In this document: positions 19,155 to 27,112 of the stretch, one piece after another
Layout: every line of letters begins with the position of its first letter
Position numbering within the stretch: the first letter of the stretch is position 1
Assembly: GCA_030835925.1 (NCBI GenBank)
Contig: JAURQW010000011.1
Span: forward strand, 1 to 38,531
Length of the DNA stretch: 38,531 nucleotides
Direction of reading: 5' to 3'
DNA from: Gammaproteobacteria bacterium
GTDB lineage: Bacteria; Pseudomonadota; Gammaproteobacteria; GCA-002705445; GCA-002716945
Made by a program: the position numbers and the translations under genes
Notes under the pieces: generated by a model
The model's database searches: none
What the model was told of the DNA's origin: nothing
The model's input: the letters and a program-made list of their open reading frames with translations, nothing else

Positions 19155-21573
19155 AGACTATAAACCTAGAGAGATTGAAGAAAACATTCAAGAGTTGTGG
19201 AAAAAATCTGATTGTTTTAAAACAGATCTTAATAATTCAAAAAATAAATTCTATTGCTTAAGCATGTTTCCATATCCAAGTGGCAAACTCCACATTGGGC
19301 ATGTTCGAAATTATACTATAGGGGATGTGATATCTAGAGGTCAGAAAATGCTAGGTAAAAACATATTTCAGCCTATGGGGTGGGACTCTTTTGGTTTACC
19401 AGCTGAGAATGCTGCAATAGCAAATAAAATTCATCCATCTGAATGGACAAAAAAGAATATTGATCATATGAGAGAGCAGTTAAATAGACTTGGTTATGCA
19501 TATGATTGGAGTAACGAAATATCAACCTCTAAACCTAGTTACTACAAATGGGAGCAATGGTTTTTCCTCAAGCTATTAGAAAAAGATCTTGTATATAGAA
19601 AAGAATCTGAGGTTAATTGGGACCCTATTGATAATACAGTTTTAGCTAATGAGCAAGTAATCGATGGGAAAGGCTGGAGATCTGGTGCCGAAGTCGAGAG
19701 AAAAAAAATACCCCAATGGTTTCTGAAGATCACAAATTATTCTAATGAATTATTAGAAAGCATAGAAAGTCTAGAGAGCTGGCCATCAAGAGTAAGAATG
19801 ATGCAAAAGAATTGGATTGGGATGTCAAAAGGCAATCTTATAAAATTTAAGATAAAAAATACTAATGAGTATCTAGAAGTATATACAACAAGATCTGATA
19901 CGATATATGGAGTGAGTTTCATTGCAGTATCACCTGATCATTTCCTTATGGAAAGAATTAAAAATAAAGAAATTAATACTTTCATTAATAAGTATAAAAC
20001 ATTAAAAGTATCTGAAGAAACTGTCAGCAATATAGAAAAAGAAGGTTTTGATACCGGATTACTCGCAGTCAATCCAATTAGTGGAAAAGACATACCGATA
20101 TGGGTTGCAAATTATGTTTTAGCAGATTATGGCACAGGTTGCGTCATGTCAGTCCCCGCTCATGATGATAGAGACTATGAATTTGCTAGTAAATACAATT
20201 TACCAATAAAGTCTGTTATTGAAGGCGATAATAAAAAAGAAAATGCCGCTTATACGGGTTCTGGGATTTTAATTAATTCTGAAAAGTATAATGGCCTTGA
20301 TTCGGAATCAGCTAAAAATAAAATATTAGATGATTTATTGAAAAAAAGTGCCGGAGAATCAAAAGTAAATTATAGATTGAGAGATTGGGGTATCTCTAGA
20401 CAACGTTATTGGGGATGTCCGATACCAATATTTTATCATAAAGATGGTACTGTATATCCAGTTCCCGAAAAAGACTTGCCTGTGACTCTTCCTGAAGATA
20501 TTGATTTTACAAAAGAGGGTAACCCTCTTGATAACCATCCGACATGGAAATATATTAAATGTCCTTATACAGGTAAGGATGCAATCAGAGAAACTGATAC
20601 ATTTGATACTTTTTTTGAATCATCTTGGTATTACCTTAGATTCTTGTCTTCAGATTATACTGATGGCGTAATGGAAGAATCAAAAAAATCATGGTTGCCT
20701 GTGGATCAATATATTGGGGGAATCGAACATGCGATTCTTCATCTTTTATATGCTAGGTTTTTTCATAAACTTATGAGAGATGTTGGTATTGTTGATGATT
20801 CTGAACCATTTTCATCTCTTCTATCTCAAGGCATGGTGTTACAAGGTGGAATTAAAATGTCGAAATCAAAAGGAAATACAATTGATCCGGATGATATTAT
20901 CAAAAAGTATGGAGCAGACACTATTAGACTATTCATTATGTTTTCAGCGCCACCAGAGCAGAGCTTGGAGTGGTCAGATACTGCAATAGAAGGATCTTAT
21001 AAATTTTTAAAACGCTTGTGGGCATTGAGTTATAATGTTTTAAATAAAAAAAGAAATGATAAATCATCAAATCAGGAAATAAGTGACAGTGACATAAACA
21101 TGAAGATTAATAAAACCGTGAAAAAAGTTACTCATGATGTCTTTGAAAGGAACAGTTTTAATACTGCAATAGCAGCGATTATGGAGTTGTTGAATAATTT
21201 AACAAAATATCATCAACACCATAATTCTTCGAATGATATCTCACTAAGTGGCATTAAAATAATTCTAAAAATGCTGTCACCCTTCGCACCACATATTACT
21301 CAGAAAATATGGACTGATGTTGGAGAAACTTCAATTCTAATGCAAGAATCTTGGCCTGAGGTAAACGATAGCGCGTTGGAAGAATCAAAAAAAGAGATTA
21401 TAATTCAGATCAATGGTAAACTCAGAGGTAAGCTTGTTGTTAATGTTGATCTAGACAAAGATCAAATTACTAAACTAGCACTACAAGATGAGAAGCTAAA
21501 AATATATCTTATGGATAGTGAAATCAAAAAGGTTATATATGTTAAAGGAAAGCTAGTTAATTATGTTATTTAA
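19147..21573 (+). CDS. leuS: leucyl-tRNA synthetase
   Basis: FPYPSGKLHIGHVRNYTIGDVISR and KMSKSKGNTIDPDDIIKKYGADTIRLF. Confidence 0.99.
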   Translation: MDKDYKPREIEENIQELWKKSDCFKTDLNNSKNKFYCLSMFPYPSGKLHIGHVRNYTIGDVISRGQKMLGKNIFQPMGWDSFGLPAENAAIANKIHPSEWTKKNIDHMREQLNRLGYAYDWSNEISTSKPSYYKWEQWFFLKLLEKDLVYRKESEVNWDPIDNTVLANEQVIDGKGWRSGAEVERKKIPQWFLKITNYSNELLESIESLESWPSRVRMMQKNWIGMSKGNLIKFKIKNTNEYLEVYTTRSDTIYGVSFIAVSPDHFLMERIKNKEINTFINKYKTLKVSEETVSNIEKEGFDTGLLAVNPISGKDIPIWVANYVLADYGTGCVMSVPAHDDRDYEFASKYNLPIKSVIEGDNKKENAAYTGSGILINSEKYNGLDSESAKNKILDDLLKKSAGESKVNYRLRDWGISRQRYWGCPIPIFYHKDGTVYPVPEKDLPVTLPEDIDFTKEGNPLDNHPTWKYIKCPYTGKDAIRETDTFDTFFESSWYYLRFLSSDYTDGVMEESKKSWLPVDQYIGGIEHAILHLLYARFFHKLMRDVGIVDDSEPFSSLLSQGMVLQGGIKMSKSKGNTIDPDDIIKKYGADTIRLFIMFSAPPEQSLEWSDTAIEGSYKFLKRLWALSYNVLNKKRNDKSSNQEISDSDINMKINKTVKKVTHDVFERNSFNTAIAAIMELLNNLTKYHQHHNSSNDISLSGIKIILKMLSPFAPHITQKIWTDVGETSILMQESWPEVNDSALEESKKEIIIQINGKLRGKLVVNVDLDKDQITKLALQDEKLKIYLMDSEIKKVIYVKGKLVNYVI

Positions 21574-21574
21574 A

Positions 21575-22063
21575 ATGAAAAACCTATACTCTATTTTTAT
21601 GATTATGATTATGATGAGCGCCATTACATCATGTGGTTACACAATGCGCGGCAGCTTAAATTTACCCCCTTCTTTGGAAAAAATATCCGTGTACTCAGCT
21701 ACCTATAGCGAGCTAGTAAACTCAATAAATTCTACTATTATAAATTCTGGCATCACTGCAACTAGCTCTAACAATAAAGATCTATATCGAATTGTAATAC
21801 TTTCAGAAAAACTTAATAGACGACAGCTTTCAATGAATATTACTGGCAGAGTAAATGAATATGAATTGATTTATGAAGTTAGATATGAAATTAATTCACC
21901 CAAGCAGAAAAACTTATCTGATTCTATAATTTTATATCGTGATTATTCCTTTGATGAAAATAATGTTATGGGTAATTCAGACAGAGAAGATGATATCCAT
22001 AAAGAAATGATATCAACTGCTTCTACTCTAATATTTAACAAGTTAAGAGCTCTTGCTAATTAA
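21575..22063 (+). CDS. lptE: LPS-assembly lipoprotein LptE
   Basis: Lipobox region ITSCGYTMRGSLNLPPSLEKISVYS; directly after leuS. Start uncertain (21563 or 21575). Confidence 0.9.
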   Translation: MKNLYSIFMIMIMMSAITSCGYTMRGSLNLPPSLEKISVYSATYSELVNSINSTIINSGITATSSNNKDLYRIVILSEKLNRRQLSMNITGRVNEYELIYEVRYEINSPKQKNLSDSIILYRDYSFDENNVMGNSDREDDIHKEMISTASTLIFNKLRALAN

Positions 22064-22767
22064 TCTTTTTTGCTTGCTATAGGACTATAGGGTGAATTCC
22101 TTATCTTGTCATGCAGAGTCATTCTATAATCTATAAATCTATCTACGTTATTAAAATGCATAAATGGATTACCATTAATCTCTTCTTTTAATGATGATTG
22201 TTTTTTTATGGAATAATTATGTCCTGGCAAAATAATTGTTTCTGAATCTAAGTTATCTTTTATATCCTTCAGCGTATGATACATTTCTTCTGGATTACCT
22301 CCATGCAGATCACATCTACCACATCCAAAAACAAATAGAGTATCCCCTGCAATTAGATTATTCCCAACATAATAACAAGTTGAGCCTGGAGTATGTCCAG
22401 GTGTGTGCAAAGATTTAATCTTAGTTTTACCAAGCTTTATAATATCCCCTCCATGGTTTATAGAAAAGTTATCATAATCTTTCGCCCAAAAGACCTTTTC
22501 TTTTTTATTAATATGAATTTGAGTATCAAACTTATCGAGAACTTCATCTACTGCGTTAACATGATCATTATGACTATGAGTTAATAATATCTTTTTTAAT
22601 ACAAGGTTATTATTATTTAAATATTCATATATTTTAGTCATATCCCATGCTGGATCTACAATTGCAGACTCTTTGGTATCATTATCCGTGATAACATAAA
22701 TTAGGTTCTGCATCGGACCTATATCGAAAGTTTTAATTGTATAAGTTTGTTTTTGTTGTTGCATCAT
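22060..22767 (-). CDS. MBL-fold metallohydrolase, glyoxalase II-like
   Basis: ILLTHSHNDHVNAVDEV, LHTPGHTPGSTCYYVGNNLIAGDTLFVFGCGRCDLHGGNPEEMYHTLK, LPGHNY. Confidence 0.93.
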   Translation of the reverse strand: MMQQQKQTYTIKTFDIGPMQNLIYVITDNDTKESAIVDPAWDMTKIYEYLNNNNLVLKKILLTHSHNDHVNAVDEVLDKFDTQIHINKKEKVFWAKDYDNFSINHGGDIIKLGKTKIKSLHTPGHTPGSTCYYVGNNLIAGDTLFVFGCGRCDLHGGNPEEMYHTLKDIKDNLDSETIILPGHNYSIKKQSSLKEEINGNPFMHFNNVDRFIDYRMTLHDKIRNSPYSPIASKKD

Positions 22768-22818
22768 AGCTGTTTTTGTAATACTTTAGTCAAAAGCAAA
22801 TAATTATGTATTAATGTT

Positions 22819-23100
22819 ATGACAGAGATTGTTTTAAAGCCAGAATTAATTAAGGGTTTACAGGAAGTTCTTGTAAAGCATGACCCTGCAAATGAAGACC
22901 CTATACTAGCCGCTCAATATCTATCAGCAGTTGTAGGCTCCATAGTTTCAACGTCTGGTATTCCTAAAGCAGATCAAGGTGATATATTAAAACAACTTCT
23001 TGACTTTATACAGTATGTCTATGATCAGCAAAGCCAAGCAAACGAATCTTCGCCGCCACAGCCAGCTACCGATGCTTTTGGTAAGTGGACCCCTAAATAA
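22819..23100 (+). CDS. small conserved-looking protein of unknown function
   Basis: 93 aa MTEIVLKPELIKGLQEVLVKHDPANEDPILAAQYLSAVVGSIVSTSGIPKADQGDILKQLLDFIQYVYDQQ...DAFGKWTPK; fills the gap between two confident genes. Confidence 0.65.
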   Translation: MTEIVLKPELIKGLQEVLVKHDPANEDPILAAQYLSAVVGSIVSTSGIPKADQGDILKQLLDFIQYVYDQQSQANESSPPQPATDAFGKWTPK

Positions 23101-23101
23101 A

Positions 23102-24127
23102 TTACTTTATATTGGAAGTAATCTCTCGAATTAAATTTGTACCCTTGTAGACTAAACCGGTGTACATTTGTAATAGATCAGCTCCACATTCTAATTTATA
23201 AATAGCTGATTCTTTTGTGGTTATACCGCCAGTCCCAATAATATTTATTTTACTACCTACTTGGTCCTTGATAGCTTTTATGAGATTATTGGATTTATTC
23301 AATAATGGTTTGCCACTTATACCACCTTCAATATTTATTGATTTATCATTCAATACGCTTTTGTCAACTGTTGTATTAGTTGCTATGATCCCATCAATCT
23401 CATAATCAATTGCTATTTTACAAAAACTTTCAAGGCTATCATATTGAATATCTGGTGAAATCTTCAAAACTAGCGGCACATGTTTGCGATGCTTTTTTGT
23501 CAAGCTATCATGTTTTTTCTTTACTTGTTTTAAAAAGAAATTTAAAGAGCTTTCAGAATGAAGGTCCCTTAAATTCTTCGTGTTCGGAGATGATATGTTC
23601 AGGGTAATATAATCTGCCAAGAAAAAAATTTGTTCCATACAGTATTCATAATCCTCGTGGGCTTTTTCTATTTTTGTAGTACTATTTTTACCTATATTAA
23701 TTCCAATAGGTATACCTCTATCGATTTTAAGTAAATTATTTTTAAGATAATTTACACCTTTATTATTAAACCCAAGACGGTTGATTATAGCCTGATCATC
23801 TTTAACTCTAAATATTCTTGGTTTTGGATTTCCAAACTGAGGCTTTGGTGTAACTGTTCCTAATTCTATAAAACCAAACCCAATATTAGTTATAAAGTTT
23901 ATATAATCTCCATTTTTATCAAATCCTGCAGCTAAACCTAATTTGTTCGGAAAATTTATTCCCATAATATTTTCATTACGACTATTTGGTTTCGATACTA
24001 AAAATCTCTTTAGATATGATCCATAAATTTTCTCAGCAATATATAAACTTATTTCATGAGCTTTTTCTGGTGGAAGCATAAAGATAAATTTTTTATACAC
24101 TTCAAAAAACATAGGCATAAGTTTCAT
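23102..24127 (-). CDS. pyrD: dihydroorotate dehydrogenase (quinone), class 2
   Basis: NKLGLAAGFDKNGDYINF...GFIELGTVTPKPQFGNPKPRIFR...NISSPNTKNLRDLH...IIGTGGITTKESA. Confidence 0.97.
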   Translation of the reverse strand: MKLMPMFFEVYKKFIFMLPPEKAHEISLYIAEKIYGSYLKRFLVSKPNSRNENIMGINFPNKLGLAAGFDKNGDYINFITNIGFGFIELGTVTPKPQFGNPKPRIFRVKDDQAIINRLGFNNKGVNYLKNNLLKIDRGIPIGINIGKNSTTKIEKAHEDYEYCMEQIFFLADYITLNISSPNTKNLRDLHSESSLNFFLKQVKKKHDSLTKKHRKHVPLVLKISPDIQYDSLESFCKIAIDYEIDGIIATNTTVDKSVLNDKSINIEGGISGKPLLNKSNNLIKAIKDQVGSKINIIGTGGITTKESAIYKLECGADLLQMYTGLVYKGTNLIREITSNIK

Positions 24128-24140
24128 AATATTACTTTAT

Positions 24141-24159
24141 AAGAATGAGAATCATTGTC
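24141..24159. promoter_or_regulatory. Fur-box-like 19-mer in the pyrD/rubrerythrin divergent intergenic region
   Basis: AAGAATGAGAATCATTGTC matches 15 of 19 positions of the classical Fur consensus GATAATGATAATCATTATC; contains AATGA-GAA-TCATT. Confidence 0.6.
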
Positions 24160-24185
24160 ATGTTATTAAGTTTATCATAATAGCG

Positions 24186-24214
24186 TTGACAACTCATATT
24201 ATTAAATTTAGAAT
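24186..24214 (+). promoter_or_regulatory. sigma70-type promoter of the rubrerythrin operon
   Basis: TTGACA (24186-24191), 17-nt spacer, TAGAAT (24209-24214), upstream of the rubrerythrin start at 24286. Confidence 0.75.
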
Positions 24215-24224
24215 GATTCTAAAT
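24206..24224. promoter_or_regulatory. Irr-box/ICE-like operator palindrome over the -10
   Basis: Perfect inverted repeat ATTTAGAA-TGA-TTCTAAAT; an extra TTCTAA half-site at 24227-24232 lies 10 bp from the TTCTAA at 24217-24222. Confidence 0.65.
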
Positions 24225-24285
24225 GGTTCTAATTTATTAGTTATTACTATTTTAGATTATTTATTTCACAATAAGGAGAAAAAAA

Positions 24286-24705
24286 ATGAGTTTAAAAGGT
24301 TCAAAAACTGAACAAAATCTTAAGGACGCTTTTGCTGGAGAGTCTCAAGCAAACAGAAGGTATTTATATTTTGCAGCTAAAGCTGATGTTGAAGGTCAAA
24401 ACGACATAGCAACTGTTTTTAGATCAACTGCTGAAGGAGAGACTGGTCATGCACATGGTCACTTAGAATATCTAGAAAAAGAGTGCGGTGATCCTGCAAC
24501 TGGTGAGCCAATTGGAAATAGCGAAATGAATCTTAAGGCTGCTATTGCTGGTGAAACCCATGAATACACTGATATGTATCCTGGTATGGCCAAATGCGCC
24601 AGAGACGAAGGTTTTGATGAAATTGCAGATTGGTTTGAAACACTTGCAAAAGCCGAAAGGTCTCATGCAAATAGATTCACAAAAGCATTGGAGTCAATGG
24701 CTTAA
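24286..24705 (+). CDS. rubrerythrin-family diiron protein lacking a rubredoxin domain
   Basis: KTEQNLKDAFAGESQANRRYLYFAAKADVEG...STAEGETGHAHGHLEYL...AGETHEYTDMYPGMAKCARDEGFDEIADWFETLAKAERSHANRF; strong SD AAGGAG. Confidence 0.96.
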   Translation: MSLKGSKTEQNLKDAFAGESQANRRYLYFAAKADVEGQNDIATVFRSTAEGETGHAHGHLEYLEKECGDPATGEPIGNSEMNLKAAIAGETHEYTDMYPGMAKCARDEGFDEIADWFETLAKAERSHANRFTKALESMA

Positions 24706-24715
24706 TAAATAATAC

Positions 24716-24746
24716 TTAGCTCCACTAGTTCTTCTAGTGGAGCTAA
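24716..24746 (+). promoter_or_regulatory. 13-bp perfect RNA hairpin between rubrerythrin and the Fe-S protein gene
   Basis: TTAGCTCCACTAG (24716-24728)-TTCTT-CTAGTGGAGCTAA (24734-24746); no following T-tract. Confidence 0.8.
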
Positions 24747-24768
24747 CTAGCGATAAGGGAGCATTGTT

Positions 24769-26070
24769 ATGGAAGGTGGTTTACAGAAGCCTACGCGTTT
24801 TGATATAGATTGGAAAAATGCTGATTACCTCAATGAGGATCTATTTGAGAAAGAATTAAGAAGAGTTGCAGATGCCTGTCATGGTTGCAGACGATGTGTT
24901 AGTTTATGTAATTCTTTTCCAACATTATTTGATCTAATAGATGAGTCAAAAACTTTTGAAGTTGATGGTGTATCCTATAATCAATTTAGTGATGTAATAG
25001 ATCACTGCTATTTATGTGACCTATGCTTTTTAACTAAATGTCCATATGTTCCTCCTCATGAATGGGAAATTGATTTTCCCCATTTGATGTTAAGAGGAAA
25101 GGCTATAAAATTTCATAAATCAAAAACATCATTTAGAGATAAACTCTTAACATCAACAGATTTGCTAGGTAAACTAGGCTCACGAAAGATTATTGCCCCG
25201 ATAATTAATTTTTTCAATAGCACCAAGATTTTTAGGATTGCTCTCGAAAAGATACTCAATATTCATAGAAATGCTAAACTGCCTAAATTTTCAAGCATTA
25301 CTTCAAAAGGTAAGCATAATTCAATAGTTAACAATAACAAAACTGTCGATAAAGTTGCTATTTTTACGACATGTTATCACAATTATAATGAGCCAGTTGT
25401 TATTGATGATTTAGTTGATGTTTTAAAACATAACAATATTCATATAGAGATAATTAAAGATGATAAATGTTGTGGAATGCCTAAACTAGAGTTAGGTGAT
25501 TTAAAAACTGTAGAAAAGATGATGCAGCATAATATTAAAAAATTTAAAAAGTATGTAGATGATGGCTATAGGATTATTGCTCCAGTTCCTTCATGTGTAT
25601 TGATGTTCAAGCAAGAGCTACCATTATTATTCCCTGACAATAATGATATTAAATCTATATCTAAAGCGCTTTGTGATCCCTTTGAATATTTACTTTTACT
25701 TCATGAGCAAAATAAACTTAATACTAATTTCACAAATAATATCGGATCTGTATTTTACCAAGTTGCCTGCCATCAGAGAGTTCAAAATATAGGTCAGGTC
25801 ACAAAAAAAATTCTTGAACTTATTCCTGGCACAGATGTTGAGGCTTTAGAAAGATGTTCGGGTCATGATGGAACATATGGTGTCAAAAAAGAGACTCATG
25901 ATATTGCTATTAAAATTGCCAGACCTATTGTCAAGGAGTATCAAAAGAATGAGGCACAACACTTTACGAGCGATTGTACTCTAGCTGCGCATCATATAGT
26001 GAACGCAATGGGAAATAAGGTTATTCCAAACCATCCGATTTCTCTGATTAAAAGAGCATATGGCATATAG
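24769..26070 (+). CDS. (Fe-S)-binding heterodisulfide reductase/GlpC-like protein with CCG-type domains
   Basis: Two 4Fe-4S motifs (CHGCRRCVSLC; CYLCDLCFLTKCPY) plus DKCCGMPKLE and variant RCSGHDGTYGV. Confidence 0.9.
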   Translation: MEGGLQKPTRFDIDWKNADYLNEDLFEKELRRVADACHGCRRCVSLCNSFPTLFDLIDESKTFEVDGVSYNQFSDVIDHCYLCDLCFLTKCPYVPPHEWEIDFPHLMLRGKAIKFHKSKTSFRDKLLTSTDLLGKLGSRKIIAPIINFFNSTKIFRIALEKILNIHRNAKLPKFSSITSKGKHNSIVNNNKTVDKVAIFTTCYHNYNEPVVIDDLVDVLKHNNIHIEIIKDDKCCGMPKLELGDLKTVEKMMQHNIKKFKKYVDDGYRIIAPVPSCVLMFKQELPLLFPDNNDIKSISKALCDPFEYLLLLHEQNKLNTNFTNNIGSVFYQVACHQRVQNIGQVTKKILELIPGTDVEALERCSGHDGTYGVKKETHDIAIKIARPIVKEYQKNEAQHFTSDCTLAAHHIVNAMGNKVIPNHPISLIKRAYGI

Positions 26071-26092
26071 ATATAGATAAGGAGATACTAAT

Positions 26093-26674
26093 ATGAAAAA
26101 GTTAATAACATCTGATTTACTCTCATTGGAAGAATATGATAAATCTAGAGAAGAAATAAAACAAAACTTATTACTACATAAGAAAAATAGATCCATAAAG
26201 ATAGGTGATAATGTCCTATTGTTATTTGAGGATTATGAAACTATAAAATATCAAGTTCAAGAGATGTTAAGGATAGAAAAAATATTTAAAGAAAAGGATA
26301 TCCAAGATGAAATAGATGCCTATCAGTCACTCATTCCTGATGGGAATAATCTTAAAGCAACCATGTTGATAATGTATACTGATGTAAATGAAAGAAAAAT
26401 CATGTTAAATAAGCTATGTGATCTAGAAAATAGAGTCTGGCTATCTATAAACAACTCTAAAAAGATATTCGCTGTTTCAGATGAAGACTTAGAGAGATCA
26501 AGAGAAGAAAAAACATCTGCAGTTCATTTCTTAAGGTTCCAATTAAGCGATGCAGATAAAAAATTATTCAAAGAAATAGATGATATTATTATCGGAATAG
26601 ATCACAAAGAATATAACTATGAAACTAATTTACAAAGAGACACTATGTCGTCTTTGGCGAAAGATCTTGATTAG
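26093..26674 (+). CDS. DUF3501 family protein
   Basis: FEDYETIKYQVQEMLRIEKIF, YQSLIPDGNNLKATM, SAVHFLRFQL, GIDHKEYNY fit the DUF3501 pattern I recall. Confidence 0.88.
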   Translation: MKKLITSDLLSLEEYDKSREEIKQNLLLHKKNRSIKIGDNVLLLFEDYETIKYQVQEMLRIEKIFKEKDIQDEIDAYQSLIPDGNNLKATMLIMYTDVNERKIMLNKLCDLENRVWLSINNSKKIFAVSDEDLERSREEKTSAVHFLRFQLSDADKKLFKEIDDIIIGIDHKEYNYETNLQRDTMSSLAKDLD

Positions 26675-27073
26675 TTATTTATTTCTGACTTTGATGAGTA
26701 CTTCTGTTTGTTCTAGAACTACGTTTTTAGGTATTTCCGGTAATCTAGAAAACTCTACCTTGTCAACGGCAATATCTGTAAGCTTATTAGTGCTAATGTT
26801 ATACACATGATGATGTGACTGCAAATTCGTATCATAGAACTTACAATTATTTTGTATATCAATCATCTTAAGCAAGCCTTTAGATTCAAAAGTACATAAA
26901 GTGTTATATATAGTGGCTTGAGATATGGGTAAATTAGAAGACTTTATATGATCAATCAACTCATTTGCAGTGAAATGTTGATGTTTCTTGAAGATAATAT
27001 CAGCAATTTCTAAGCGTTGCTTAGTAGGCATGATACTATTTTCCTTTAATAAGTTTGAATATTTATGTTCCAT
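26675..27073 (-). CDS. Fur-superfamily regulator, Irr-like
   Basis: MPTKQRLEIADIIFKKHQHFTANELIDHIK...ATIYNTLCTFESKGLL...FYDTNLQSHHHVYNISTNKLTDI; HHH motif, no CxxC zinc pairs. ATG chosen at 27073 (track start 27100). Confidence 0.87.
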   Translation of the reverse strand: MEHKYSNLLKENSIMPTKQRLEIADIIFKKHQHFTANELIDHIKSSNLPISQATIYNTLCTFESKGLLKMIDIQNNCKFYDTNLQSHHHVYNISTNKLTDIAVDKVEFSRLPEIPKNVVLEQTEVLIKVRNK

Positions 27074-27112
27074 GACATAATTATATAATTTACAGTACAA
27101 TTATTAAACACT

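Noticed and set aside
20780-20989. 69-aa + strand ORF inside leuS
   Set aside because: Out-of-frame overlap within a confident leuS; no independent SD or family signal.
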